Shown piece after piece: positions 18,880 through 27,762 of a stretch of 64,000 nt of DNA; the first letter of the stretch is position 1; every line of letters starts with the position of its first letter. The notes beneath the pieces were generated by a model. The model did not search any database. It was not told where the DNA came from and saw nothing but the letters and a program-made list of their open reading frames with translations. Position numbers and translations under genes: made by a program. Source of the DNA: Gallaecimonas mangrovi (GTDB lineage Bacteria; Pseudomonadota; Gammaproteobacteria; Enterobacterales; Gallaecimonadaceae); contig NZ_CP031416.1 of assembly GCF_003367375.1 (NCBI RefSeq), positions 3,836,674 through 3,900,673 on the forward strand, written 5' to 3'.

Positions 18880-18905
18880 GCGCGGGCCTCGCCCGCGCTT
18901 TTTTT
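18880..18905 (+). terminator. terminator after the first Oar-like receptor
   Basis: GCGCGGGC/GCCCGCGC stem, CTC loop, seven T. Confidence 0.93.
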
Positions 18906-18982
18906 ACATCATGCATTTAAAAAATGAGATGTATGTAATGCAAAAAATTACATATTTAGATCGCATCATAATAATTAGTGAG

Positions 18983-19222
18983 TCACTTAACTTTTACTGA
19001 GCAATAAATGATGCTGTAGGGTTCTATTTCTGAATAGTTAGTTTCAATACCAGCCATAGTAATACTTCCATTACAAGTGACTGTGTACCATCCTACAACA
19101 TTCTCCATTGCCGATGTTTCAAAGTATAAACGCCTAAAAGAATACTGAGGAGAAGCTCCGACGACAGATATATTACCCAATAAAGAAATAAAGAAAACAA
19201 AGACCAAATGTATTTTTTTCAT
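18983..19222 (-). CDS. small secreted two-cysteine protein
   Basis: A 79-residue product with a clear signal peptide (residues 1-23, ending VGA before SPQ) and a mature part of about 55 residues with two cysteines (TCNG near residue 50 and IIYCSVKVK at the end). The layout recalls the DUF6289-type small exported proteins, a weak similarity judged by eye. It lies just beyond the terminator of the second Oar-like receptor, on the same strand. Base composition is AT-rich relative to neighbours. No function can be given. Confidence 0.6.
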   Translation of the reverse strand: MKKIHLVFVFFISLLGNISVVGASPQYSFRRLYFETSAMENVVGWYTVTCNGSITMAGIETNYSEIEPYSIIYCSVKVK

Positions 19223-19240
19223 GACTAAAATTCCATTTTT

Positions 19241-19265
19241 AAAAAGGCCCCGCTAAAGGCGGGGC
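19241..19265 (-). terminator. terminator after the second Oar-like receptor
   Basis: On the minus strand GCCCCGC/GCGGGGC pairs around a 5-base loop and is followed by T5. It lies between the receptor gene and the small secreted-protein gene. Confidence 0.8.
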
Positions 19266-19298
19266 AATAAGGTCAAGAGAGAAAGTGGTAAGAACGTC

Positions 19299-22220
19299 TT
19301 AGTAGGTAACCTCTACACCCAGCCTAACCGAGCGGGGTGATTGATAACCCGTTGCTAAACCATAACGCTCATCTTCATTACCAGCGGTACTGTGTTCCGC
19401 ATATTCATAGACCTCTGTTACACCATGGGCATCCATGACGTTAAAGATGGTCGCTGAAAATTTGACATTCACCTTGTTGAACTTCATTTCATAGGCGGTG
19501 GACAAATCCAAGTTGGCAATCCAAGGAGTGCGGCCCATAGAACCACGGCTCACTTTGGTCAGCTCGCCGCTGTCAGGGTCGGTCAGATAATAGGTGTAGC
19601 CGTAACCTGGCTGCCCACCTAACGCTTCCGGATAACCAATACCAAAAGCATTAATAGGACGACCTGACATCAGATAAGAGTTCCAACCTACGGTCCATTG
19701 GTCGGTAATAGAGTACGAGCCATAGAACTTGAAGGAATGGCGACGATCATTAGGCAAATCACCGTAGGCACCATCCATTAACTGCGGGTAATCCCAATCG
19801 GTAGTCAAGCCAGCATCATCTTGGCCGTTATCCGATTTGACATAACCTTCGGTGTTACCCTCTGACTTAGCCCAAGTATAAGAAGCATCAAACTGCAGTT
19901 TGTCGGTGGTATGTTTTAAATCGAAGGTCAGCGCTTTATAGGTACGTTTGGCTTTCGGCAGGCCTAACTCATCGGCGGTAAAGTGTTTAGTTTCATAAAC
20001 ACCATCACCGTCAGGGTCAACGCTAACCGTTGCACCATAGCCAGGGTTAATGAGAACACAAACACCTTCACCGAATAGATCATCATTACAGGTGTCATCG
20101 ATAGAGCGTTTCAGGTCCCGATAAGTACCAGTGACATTTGCTTTCCAACCTGGAGCAAATTCATTTTCATAACCGAGGATCCACTCTTCCTGATACATCG
20201 GTTTGATATTTTGATCAGCTACTGCATTAACAGGCTGAGGAGACGAATAAACGTAAGTGTCTCCTAGCTGTGAACCTAGGTTAGGTACACCTTCTGAGTC
20301 TAAGCCGTTGTAGGCATAGTAGTTAACATAGTAGGACTCATTACCGGCAATACGTACGTTGGTATTGTTTTCAATAGGTAGGTAATAAAGCCCCCAGTTA
20401 CCAAAGACACGAGAATTACCATCACCAACCGGATCCCACGAGAAACCAAGACGCGGTGCCCACTGGTTATCGATTTTAATGAAAGACTCACCACTGGCAC
20501 TTTTATTATTGAACATGTCATTACGCAGCCCGATATTTAACAGTAAATTGTCGGTTATCTGCCAGGCATCTTCGAAGTAATATGCATAAGACTCGGTACT
20601 AAAAGATCCATAGGAGTCATATACAACCGCTTCGACATAATCTAAGTCCGAGCCAGTATCGTTGGTGTAACCATTATTCAGCTGAGCACCATCAGACATT
20701 GAATCGATGTAATATCCAGTACCACCAGAATAATAAACATCATCACTTGATGATTTCAGTTTCTCAAAGTCAGCACCAAACTTTAATGTATGGTGATCAT
20801 TCACAACCCATTCGAAATCAAGCCGTCCAGCTTGACGTTTATCTTCATCATTATTGACACCCGAATACGCACTTCCAGAGCAAGAAGGGTGAGTATTATC
20901 TGCATCAAGATAGTTATAAACATATGGACATTCAGAAGTCGCAGAGTGACTACTTAAATTGTATTTATTTTCACCATAAAGAGCGGTGACAGTTAAATCG
21001 TCTGTCCAATATCCCGTATACTTTAACAACCAGTTTTTACCACCTTTATCGTAGTAGGTGGTTGAAGGAGAAGTGCCAGCGACAACTTGACCGGCATCAT
21101 AGTCATATTCATAGTCATTATCGGTATAGGTTCGAGAATCATTAAAAGCGGTAAATTCCAGCACATGATTATCGGTAATATACCAATCTAAATTAACCCC
21201 CCAGAAGGCATTATCGCTATCTTCGGTTGTAAGCGTATCGCCCCCTTCGATGCTTGACGTGTAGCTGCCCGAATTCAACCCTGCTGTATGAACATCACGC
21301 GGGTTATAGAGCGCATAGAAGAAAAGCTTATCTTTAATCAGTGGCCCAGATACCCAAATGTTGCCTTCCTTGCTATCGCTTTCGTCCTTATCGTTGGGGA
21401 TATACATTTTACCGTTACGGTAGCGGGTATTGGGCGAGTCTGAGCGAAGCGAATCAGGGGTGTAGTAAAAACTGGCACCAGCATGGAATTCATTGGTACC
21501 AGATTTTGTTACTGCATCAATAACCCCACCGGTTGAACGACCAAACTCAGCACCATAGCCACCGGTTTTAACTTTAAATTCTTTATAAAACTCAAAAGGA
21601 ACGGAGGAACCACCCAAGCCATTACGAAAATCGGTAACGTTAAGGCCGTTGATGTAATAAGCATTTTCGGCAACAGAAGCACCACCAAAAGACGCTAAAT
21701 TACCAAAAGCACTGTCACCTTTAACGGTACCGGGTGCGAGCATTGCAATGGACGTGGAATCACGGCCTACTGGCAGCTTATCGTACTGCGTTTCGCCAAT
21801 ATTAAGACCAGTACTGGTTGCTGCAGTATCCACCATGGAAATACTGCTACCCACCACACTGATGGTTTCAATATTGTCATCATTTAAATCGATAGTGGTT
21901 GCAGTATTATTCCCCAAGGAGACCACAACGTTCTTAGACTTTATTGTGGTGCCGCTACTGTCCTTAATGGAAATAATATATTTACCAACCTGCATTTGCG
22001 GAAAACGAAAGGTGCCATCATCGGTTACTTCCACTGAGCGATTTTGCCCCGTTGCCGGGTTTGTCATTACCGCCGTTAACCCTTTTTTTGAAACATGCAA
22101 CAAAGTCCCGGATACAGACCCTGTAGTTTCATTAGCAAAAGCTGCGTGAGGAGCAAGTGTGCCTAAAACCGCTGCTATGGCAGCTGCTTTGACACACTCT
22201 GCAATATATTTTTTCTTCAT
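19299..22220 (-). CDS. Oar-like TonB-dependent receptor, second paralogue
   Basis: A 973-residue outer-membrane receptor with signal peptide (about 1-29, ending AFA before NET), carboxypeptidase-regulatory-like domain, plug (VDTAATSTGLNIGETQYDKLP region then GTVKGDSAFGNLASFGG) and barrel, ending in an aromatic residue (VEVTY). It is a full paralogue of the receptor at 15948-18857, pointing toward it. The barrel loops differ most, which suggests different substrates. GGGAT precedes the ATG. The long AT-rich leader has a CRP-like site. Confidence 0.9.
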   Translation of the reverse strand: MKKKYIAECVKAAAIAAVLGTLAPHAAFANETTGSVSGTLLHVSKKGLTAVMTNPATGQNRSVEVTDDGTFRFPQMQVGKYIISIKDSSGTTIKSKNVVVSLGNNTATTIDLNDDNIETISVVGSSISMVDTAATSTGLNIGETQYDKLPVGRDSTSIAMLAPGTVKGDSAFGNLASFGGASVAENAYYINGLNVTDFRNGLGGSSVPFEFYKEFKVKTGGYGAEFGRSTGGVIDAVTKSGTNEFHAGASFYYTPDSLRSDSPNTRYRNGKMYIPNDKDESDSKEGNIWVSGPLIKDKLFFYALYNPRDVHTAGLNSGSYTSSIEGGDTLTTEDSDNAFWGVNLDWYITDNHVLEFTAFNDSRTYTDNDYEYDYDAGQVVAGTSPSTTYYDKGGKNWLLKYTGYWTDDLTVTALYGENKYNLSSHSATSECPYVYNYLDADNTHPSCSGSAYSGVNNDEDKRQAGRLDFEWVVNDHHTLKFGADFEKLKSSSDDVYYSGGTGYYIDSMSDGAQLNNGYTNDTGSDLDYVEAVVYDSYGSFSTESYAYYFEDAWQITDNLLLNIGLRNDMFNNKSASGESFIKIDNQWAPRLGFSWDPVGDGNSRVFGNWGLYYLPIENNTNVRIAGNESYYVNYYAYNGLDSEGVPNLGSQLGDTYVYSSPQPVNAVADQNIKPMYQEEWILGYENEFAPGWKANVTGTYRDLKRSIDDTCNDDLFGEGVCVLINPGYGATVSVDPDGDGVYETKHFTADELGLPKAKRTYKALTFDLKHTTDKLQFDASYTWAKSEGNTEGYVKSDNGQDDAGLTTDWDYPQLMDGAYGDLPNDRRHSFKFYGSYSITDQWTVGWNSYLMSGRPINAFGIGYPEALGGQPGYGYTYYLTDPDSGELTKVSRGSMGRTPWIANLDLSTAYEMKFNKVNVKFSATIFNVMDAHGVTEVYEYAEHSTAGNEDERYGLATGYQSPRSVRLGVEVTY

Positions 22221-22432
22221 CTACTAATCCCTGAAATGAAAAATAAAACAAAAATTCACGTTTTATAAACATTGAAAACATTCAGGGAATTTTTTTGCTA
22301 GATCATCAACTTAAAAGGAACATTGTGACACTTATCAAAAACAATTAATAAACAAGACCAATGTCACACCAAAATATAATTAATAAAATAGATATTTTTA
22401 ATTATTTGACACTATTAATTAACAATATGCAT
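22221..22432 (-). promoter_or_regulatory. AT-rich leader of the second Oar-like receptor
   Basis: About 210 bases, very AT-rich, with no gene. It holds the CRP-like site at 22324-22339 and a second TGTCACA-type half-site near 22362-22368. I do not see a convincing -35/-10 pair. Confidence 0.4.
22324..22339 (-). promoter_or_regulatory. CRP-like site upstream of the second Oar-like receptor
   Basis: TGTGA-N6-TCAAA matches the CRP consensus TGTGA-N6-TCACA at nine of ten fixed positions, about 105-120 bases before the receptor start. It fits catabolite control of a nutrient receptor but is a single-site observation. Confidence 0.4.
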
Positions 22433-22476
22433 AAAAAAAGAAAGCCCTGCGTCATCATCAAGGCTTTCTTTTCGTT
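22433..22476 (-). terminator. terminator of the rsmD-DUF1145 unit
   Basis: GAAAGCC/GGCTTTC stem with A-run on the left (U-run on the minus strand) after the DUF1145 stop. Confidence 0.65.
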
Positions 22477-22735
22477 ACTTTTTAGGAAAAAGAGACTGGC
22501 GTTTTTGATTAACAGCGATACTGCCAAAAACGAAAAAGGAGAGTTTTTCTTTGCCGGTGAGTTTGATGGCCTTACCGATGAGCAGCACTAGAATACTGTG
22601 CATCACAATGATAACGGCCAAGGCGATGTACAGAACGGTGTTCAGCGGCGCCTGCATCGGATGCACCACATTAATAAAGCAGGCTACCCAGACAACGAGC
22701 ATCATCAGCTGTTTTATCTTCAGCATTACCAGCAT
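22475..22735 (-). CDS. DUF1145 (YhhL-like) small membrane protein
   Basis: An 86-residue protein with three predicted hydrophobic helices and a basic C-terminal tail. DUF1145 genes commonly follow rsmD, as here, where its first base is shared with the rsmD stop codon (22735). Function unknown. Confidence 0.85.
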   Translation of the reverse strand: MLVMLKIKQLMMLVVWVACFINVVHPMQAPLNTVLYIALAVIIVMHSILVLLIGKAIKLTGKEKLSFFVFGSIAVNQKRQSLFPKK

Positions 22736-23310
22736 TATTCTTGTCCTTCATATTGAAAAAGCATGGCTTGCACTTGCCCGGCGTTAAGCTCCCGATGAAG
22801 CCGCCAATGGGCGGGAGTGGCGGGCGTTAACCCCTTTTCGACCTCAACATAAATCCATGCATCCGTATTGAGCCAGCCACCATCAGCCAGTAACTGCATA
22901 GCCGGTTCGGCAAAGCCTTTGCCAAAAGGCGGGTCAATAAACACCAAATCAAACCCCTGTTGGGGCGGTAGTTTGAGCCATGCCAGTACATCCGCTTGCA
23001 CCACCGAGCCTTGCTGGGTGTTAAGCCTGGCAAGGTTGTCGATAAGTTGCCGGGCAACCGCTTGGTCTTTCTCAACCAGCACCAGCTCTGCACCGTGGCG
23101 CGATAACGCTTCCAAGCCAAGCGCCCCAGCGCCTGCAAAGCAGTCCAGAATACGGGCATCAATGGTATGCCCCTGTAGCCAGTTAAAAAGGGTTTCACGC
23201 ACCCTGTCGGTGGTGGGGCGCAAACCTTCAACATCCTTAACAGGAAGCTTTCTGCCCCGGTAAATACCGGAGATGATACGAATTTGTCCGCTGTTGCCTT
23301 TGACTGCCAT
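22735..23310 (-). CDS. rsmD: 16S rRNA (guanine(966)-N(2))-methyltransferase RsmD
   Basis: RsmD methylates G966 of 16S rRNA in the assembled 30S subunit. The 191-residue product has the opening GQIRIISGIYRGRKLP, the SAM motif DCFAGAGALGLEALSRHGA, and the catalytic DPPFGKG (IDPPF), all in normal order and length. It is divergent from ftsY with about 77 bases between. Confidence 0.94.
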   Translation of the reverse strand: MAVKGNSGQIRIISGIYRGRKLPVKDVEGLRPTTDRVRETLFNWLQGHTIDARILDCFAGAGALGLEALSRHGAELVLVEKDQAVARQLIDNLARLNTQQGSVVQADVLAWLKLPPQQGFDLVFIDPPFGKGFAEPAMQLLADGGWLNTDAWIYVEVEKGLTPATPAHWRLHRELNAGQVQAMLFQYEGQE

Positions 23311-23387
23311 GGCGGTTCTTTGCCCTCCGGGTTAGACTAACGCCTTTAAAAATCCCGCTATTCTAGCCGCCAGACGACAGATTGCCC

Positions 23388-24743
23388 ATGAGCAAAAAGA
23401 AAGGTTTCTTGTCCTGGATGGGTTTTGGCCGTGATAAGGCCGAACCGGTTCAGGAAGATAAAAAGGCCGAGCAGGCCGCAAGCGAACAACAAACACCCAC
23501 CAGCGAGCCGACCGAGCAGCCAGAAGCAGAAGTCGCATCTGTAGCAAAGGTCGCGATTGACCTGGAGTCGGCCTTGCCGGTTGAAGCCGAAGCCGAAGCC
23601 GAAGCCGAAGCCGAAGCCGAAGCGAAGCCGAAGCCGAAGCCGAAGCCGAAGCCGAAGCCGAAGCCGAAGCGAAGCCGAAGCCGAAGCGAAGCCGAAGCCG
23701 AAGCCGAAGCCGAAGCCGAAGCCGAAGCCGAAGCCGAAGCCGAACAGGATGCTGCGCCCGCTGCTGAGGAAATCAAGGCCGATTTAGCCACGCAAGCGGC
23801 GGCAGCCCATGCAGGCAGAGAAAAGCCCGGCTTTTTCGCCCGTTTGCGCCAGGGCTTGCAGCGTACCCGCCAAAACCTCGGCGCGGGTTTTCTGGCGATT
23901 TTCCGCGGCAAGAAAATTGACGACGAACTGTTCGAAGAGCTGGAAACACAGCTGTTATTAGCCGACGTTGGTGTAGAGACCACCACCCGCTTAATCGACC
24001 GGCTCACCAAACAGGCACATTTAGGCCAGCTAAAAGACGGCGAAGCCTTATATGAGCTGTTAAAAAAGGAAATGCAGGCGCTGCTGGCACCGGTTTCCCA
24101 GCCGCTGGTAATTGACCGTAAACCCCATGTCATTTTGATGGTGGGCGTTAATGGTGTTGGCAAAACCACCACCATTGGTAAATTGGCTCGCCAGTTTAAA
24201 GATCAGGGCAAATCGGTGATGCTGGCCGCAGGCGACACCTTCCGCGCTGCGGCGGTTGAGCAGCTGCAAGTGTGGGGTGAGCGCAATAACATTCCGGTTA
24301 TTGCCCAACATACCGGCGCCGACTCGGCCTCAGTGGTGTACGACGCCCTGCAGGCAGCGCAGTCACGCGGCGCTGATGTACTGATCGCCGACACCGCCGG
24401 GCGCCTGCAAAACAAAGCGCACCTGATGGAAGAGCTGAAAAAAATCGTTCGGGTTATGAAAAAGCTCGACCCGGAAGCCCCCCATGAAGTGATGCTTACC
24501 CTTGATGCCGGTACCGGCCAAAATGCCCTAAGCCAGGCCAAACTCTTTAGCGAGGCGGTAGGCTTAACCGGTATTACCCTGACCAAGCTCGATGGCACCG
24601 CCAAAGGTGGGGTTATCTTTGCCATTGCCGATAAATTTGGTATTCCTATCCGCTATATAGGTGTAGGTGAAGGCATTGAGGACCTGCGTACCTTTAACGC
24701 AACCGACTTTGTTGACGCCCTCTTCGAGACAGAGGAAAAATGA
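23388..24743 (+). CDS. ftsY: signal recognition particle receptor FtsY with expanded repeat domain
   Basis: FtsY is the membrane receptor that docks SRP-ribosome complexes at the Sec translocon. The 451-residue product has the N-terminal A domain, then the NG GTPase: helical N domain (ELETQLLLADVG), P-loop GVNGVGKTTTIGKLA, DTFRAAAVEQL, DTAGRL, TKLDG and the closing GVGEGIEDL. The A domain, usually simply acidic, contains about 54 residues (about 66-119) coded by a GAAGCC hexamer tract that reads Glu-Ala, then Lys-Pro, then Arg-Ser, then Glu-Ala again. The ATG at 23388 gives the family start MSKKK; a TTG two codons earlier is the alternative. It overlaps ftsE by four bases. Confidence 0.95.
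   Translation: MSKKKGFLSWMGFGRDKAEPVQEDKKAEQAASEQQTPTSEPTEQPEAEVASVAKVAIDLESALPVEAEAEAEAEAEAEAKPKPKPKPKPKPKPKRSRSRSEAEAEAEAEAEAEAEAEAEQDAAPAAEEIKADLATQAAAAHAGREKPGFFARLRQGLQRTRQNLGAGFLAIFRGKKIDDELFEELETQLLLADVGVETTTRLIDRLTKQAHLGQLKDGEALYELLKKEMQALLAPVSQPLVIDRKPHVILMVGVNGVGKTTTIGKLARQFKDQGKSVMLAAGDTFRAAAVEQLQVWGERNNIPVIAQHTGADSASVVYDALQAAQSRGADVLIADTAGRLQNKAHLMEELKKIVRVMKKLDPEAPHEVMLTLDAGTGQNALSQAKLFSEAVGLTGITLTKLDGTAKGGVIFAIADKFGIPIRYIGVGEGIEDLRTFNATDFVDALFETEEK
23583..23744 (+). repeat. GAAGCC hexanucleotide tract inside ftsY
   Basis: About 160 bases of tandem GAAGCC. Three units are five bases long (GAAGC instead of GAAGCC), at about 23620, 23668 and 23685. Each moves the reading frame by one base, and the three together restore it. 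The tract is free of stop codons in all three forward frames, so the shifts are tolerated. Confidence 0.92.
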
Positions 24744-25414
24744 TCCGCTTTGAGCAGGTTTCCAAGGCATATCCTGGTGGTGCGCAAGCATTGCAAAACG
24801 TCAGTTTTGAACTGGCAAAAGGGGAAATGGCCTTTCTGACCGGCCACTCCGGAGCAGGGAAAAGCACCTTGCTCCGCCTTATTACGCTGCAAGAAAGGCC
24901 TTCTGCCGGCAGGGTAAGCATTAACGGCCACGACATCAGCCGCTTAAAATCGTCCCAGATCCCTTATGTACGCCGCGACATCGGCATCATTTTTCAGGAT
25001 CACCGGCTGCTGATGGACAAAACCGTTTTTGAAAACGTGGCTCTGCCATTAATGGTGGTGGGCTTTACCGCGGGTGAGATCCGCAAACGGGTCCAAACGG
25101 CCCTGGGTTGGGTTGGCCTTGCCGACAAAGCCAACTGCTACCCCATACAACTTTCTGGTGGTGAACAGCAACGGGTGGGCATTGCCCGGGCGGTGGTCAA
25201 TAAGCCGCCGCTACTGCTGGCCGACGAACCTACCGGCAACCTCGACCCGAAATTGTCGATGGATATCCTGCACCTGTTTGAAGATCTTAATAGTCTTGGC
25301 ATCTCGGTGCTGGTGGCTACCCATGATTTAGGGCTAATTGCCAGAATGCGCCATCACACCCTCACGTTGAAGAATGGCCGAATGCTCGGTGATGCGTTGG
25401 GGGGCGATTTATGA
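24740..25414 (+). CDS. ftsE: cell division ATP-binding protein FtsE
   Basis: ATPase subunit of the FtsEX complex, which links the Z ring to activation of septal peptidoglycan hydrolases through EnvC (gene also in this window). The 224-residue product has Walker [10 protein letters not shown], signature LSGGEQQR, Walker [13 protein letters not shown] and the H-loop ATHD. Overlaps ftsY and ftsX by four bases each. Confidence 0.97.
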   Translation: MIRFEQVSKAYPGGAQALQNVSFELAKGEMAFLTGHSGAGKSTLLRLITLQERPSAGRVSINGHDISRLKSSQIPYVRRDIGIIFQDHRLLMDKTVFENVALPLMVVGFTAGEIRKRVQTALGWVGLADKANCYPIQLSGGEQQRVGIARAVVNKPPLLLADEPTGNLDPKLSMDILHLFEDLNSLGISVLVATHDLGLIARMRHHTLTLKNGRMLGDALGGDL

Positions 25415-26391
25415 GCCTGCTGTTTGAGAACCGCACCGTTGCCGCCAGCGCTGCCAAGCCCGGCTTTTTTAGCCGCTTGGCCATGTACTTTGTGCGCCAT
25501 GTTCAGCAAGGCCTTGGTAGCCTTGGCGAGCTGTGGCGCTCGCCTATCGCCAGCTTGCTCACCATTGCGGTGTTAGGTTTTTCACTCACCTTGCCCGCAA
25601 CCTTTTATGTGCTGCTGAAAAATGTTGAAGCGGTGTCAAACCAGTTTCAAAAGGCCTCCGAAATCACCTTGATGCTGAAAGACTCGGTCAGCACCGAAGC
25701 CGCTGCCAAAGCAGCAACCCGTATTGGCCTGTATCCAGAAGTGGCTAAGGCGCGGCTTATCACCCGTGATGAAGGCCTAACCGAATTTCGACAAAAAAGC
25801 GGCTTTGGCGAAGCGCTCGACTATTTGGACAGCAACCCGCTGCCCAACGTGATAGTGGTTGAGCCCAACGACCACAATTCTGGCCCACAGGCCGCCCAAG
25901 CCTTACTCGGTAAGCTCGAAAAAGAGCGGGAAGTGGCGCAAGGCCGGCTCGACATTGGCTGGTTGAAACGGCTGTATGCCATTGTCTCTATGGTTAAGGC
26001 CGGGGTATCGTTGGTGGCACTGCTGCTGCTGGTAACCATGGTACTGGTGGTAGGCAACACCATTCGGCTGATGATAGAGCACCGCCGCGATACCATTAAT
26101 GTGATGAAAATGGTGGGTGCAACCGACGCCTTTGTGCGCCGTCCTTTCCTTTATACAGGACTGTGGTATGGCTTGGCGTCCGGTATTTTATCGCTGATTC
26201 TAGTCGCACTTGGCGTTTGGTGGCTAGAGCAGAGTGTGGCCCGTGTGGTTGATTTATACGGCTCCAACTTCCGCCTTGACGGCCTGGGCTTTGAAGAAAG
26301 CCTTGTACTGCTTGGTCTTTCTATTTTATTAGGCTTAAGTGGCGCCTACATTGCAGTTTGGCGACACCTTAAAGCCATGGAACCGGCTTGA
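25411..26391 (+). CDS. ftsX: cell division permease-like protein FtsX
   Basis: Membrane subunit of FtsEX; it does not transport but passes conformational change to EnvC. The 326-residue product has a cytoplasmic N-terminal stretch, one transmembrane helix (about 47-68), a periplasmic loop that would contact EnvC, and three more helices near the C-terminus, ending in LGLSGAYIAVWRHL. Normal family length. Confidence 0.96.
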   Translation: MSLLFENRTVAASAAKPGFFSRLAMYFVRHVQQGLGSLGELWRSPIASLLTIAVLGFSLTLPATFYVLLKNVEAVSNQFQKASEITLMLKDSVSTEAAAKAATRIGLYPEVAKARLITRDEGLTEFRQKSGFGEALDYLDSNPLPNVIVVEPNDHNSGPQAAQALLGKLEKEREVAQGRLDIGWLKRLYAIVSMVKAGVSLVALLLLVTMVLVVGNTIRLMIEHRRDTINVMKMVGATDAFVRRPFLYTGLWYGLASGILSLILVALGVWWLEQSVARVVDLYGSNFRLDGLGFEESLVLLGLSILLGLSGAYIAVWRHLKAMEPA

Positions 26392-26473
26392 TCCTGACGA
26401 AACTTTTTCTTAGAGTGGGACTCTTAGGTATAGGTTTTTTGTGATCTATGTCGCTATTTTTTGAGGGAATGAG

Positions 26474-27325
26474 ATGACTGACCATCTGCAATCCATGTCT
26501 TTAACCGTTCCTGCCAGTGGCAGCCTTGAAGCGTACATTCATTCGGTAAACAGCATGTCGATGCTGACTGCCGAGGAAGAACGCGACCTGGCAACTCGCC
26601 TTCAGGAAGAAGGTGACCTGCAGGCGGCGAAACAACTAATCATGTCCCATCTGCGCTTTGTGGTGCATGTGGCTCGCAGTTATTCCGGCTATGGTCTGCC
26701 GCAGGCTGACCTTATCCAAGAAGGCAACATTGGCCTGATGAAGGCCGTAAAACGCTTCGACCCAAAAGTGGGCGTGCGTTTGGTTTCCTTTGCCGTGCAT
26801 TGGATCAAAGCCGAAATTCACGAATATGTGCTGAAAAACTGGCGCATTGTGAAAATTGCCACCACCAAAGCACAGCGCAAACTGTTCTTTAACCTGCGTT
26901 CCAAGAAAAAACGTCTGGGCTGGTTTAGCCACGACGAAGTGCAAATGGTGGCGCAGGAACTCGGCGTTAGCACTGCAGAAGTTCGGGAAATGGAAGCACG
27001 TATGAGCTCCCCCGACCAGGCCTTCGACTTGGCCAGCGATGACGACGACGAAAGCTACGCCCCGGTGCACTATTTGGAAGACAAGTCTTCCGATATCGCC
27101 CAGGAAATTGAAGAGCAGCAATGGGAAGCAGCGTCCCACGCCCGTTTGGGCCATGCCTTACAGGCACTGGACGACCGTAGCCGCGATATTCTGCAAAGCC
27201 GCTGGCTTGATGATGAAAAAGCCACGCTGCAAGAACTGGCAGACAAATACCAAGTGTCCGCTGAGCGGGTAAGGCAGCTTGAAAAAAGCGCCCTCACCAA
27301 GCTCAAGGGCGCCATGGTGAACTAA
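26474..27325 (+). CDS. rpoH: heat-shock sigma factor RpoH (sigma-32)
   Basis: Directs RNA polymerase to heat-shock promoters. The 283-residue product has region 2 ([19 protein letters not shown], then [15 protein letters not shown]), the RpoH box (QRKLFFNLR) that distinguishes it from other sigma factors, and region 4 ([19 protein letters not shown]). ftsE-ftsX-rpoH is the usual order. The 82 bases between ftsX and rpoH hold its promoter; translation of rpoH is often controlled by structure around the start codon, which I could not evaluate. Confidence 0.97.
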   Translation: MTDHLQSMSLTVPASGSLEAYIHSVNSMSMLTAEEERDLATRLQEEGDLQAAKQLIMSHLRFVVHVARSYSGYGLPQADLIQEGNIGLMKAVKRFDPKVGVRLVSFAVHWIKAEIHEYVLKNWRIVKIATTKAQRKLFFNLRSKKKRLGWFSHDEVQMVAQELGVSTAEVREMEARMSSPDQAFDLASDDDDESYAPVHYLEDKSSDIAQEIEEQQWEAASHARLGHALQALDDRSRDILQSRWLDDEKATLQELADKYQVSAERVRQLEKSALTKLKGAMVN

Positions 27326-27327
27326 CA

Positions 27328-27353
27328 AAAAAGCCGGCTTCGCCGGCTTTTTT
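27328..27353. terminator. terminator after rpoH (bidirectional shape)
   Basis: AAAAAAGCCGGC and GCCGGCTTTTTT pair around TTC. Confidence 0.93.
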
Positions 27354-27374
27354 AATGCGGGTAAAAAGCACCTT

Positions 27375-27752
27375 TTATAAGGCTTTTTGCCAAAGCCCAG
27401 CTGCAGCCGCAGTAAAGCCTTGCGCCACTAAAAAGTCGCCTACCAGGGCCTGGTTTTCTCGCGGGTAATCGCTGGCTACAACCTTCACTTGGCTTAGCCC
27501 TAATTCTTTTGCCCGTTCCAGGGCTTTTTGCAGTAAGTATTTACCTACGCCGCGACGGCGCGTTTCCGTGCGCACCGCTAAATTAACAATGCGATCTTCA
27601 TCAAGACGCAAGGCGGCGATATGGCGGTCATTAAAGGTGGCAATAAACCAGAAGGGGGCTTTGAGGTCGGCAGGAAGGTGGCCATAAAGCTTACCCAGGT
27701 CGGTTTCCATTTGCGCCGATACCGGCGGATTATTATGGATAGTCAAACGCAT
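27375..27752 (-). CDS. GNAT protein of the PanZ/PanM type
   Basis: A 125-residue GNAT-fold protein with the acetyl-CoA loop RRRGVGKYLL (about residue 65-74). Length, the VNLAVRTETRRRGVG core and the position beside rpoH resemble PanZ (PanM), the acetyl-CoA sensor that triggers maturation of aspartate decarboxylase PanD in pantothenate synthesis. Sequence match to E. coli PanZ is modest by eye, so a plain N-acetyltransferase remains possible. Confidence 0.7.
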   Translation of the reverse strand: MRLTIHNNPPVSAQMETDLGKLYGHLPADLKAPFWFIATFNDRHIAALRLDEDRIVNLAVRTETRRRGVGKYLLQKALERAKELGLSQVKVVASDYPRENQALVGDFLVAQGFTAAAAGLWQKAL

Positions 27753-27762
27753 GTGCAGGTCC

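Noticed and set aside
22361..22591. 76-residue plus-strand frame in the leader of the second Oar-like receptor
   Set aside because: It crosses the terminator hairpin at 22433-22476 and runs antisense into the DUF1145 gene; AT-rich and without a Shine-Dalgarno sequence.
23583..23744. A CRISPR array at the ftsY repeat
   Set aside because: Repeat units are six bases with no spacers; it is a simple coding tandem repeat.
23450..24175. 241-residue minus-strand frame opposite ftsY
   Set aside because: Arises because the GGCTTC complement of the hexamer tract is stop-free in every frame; ftsY on the plus strand is certain.
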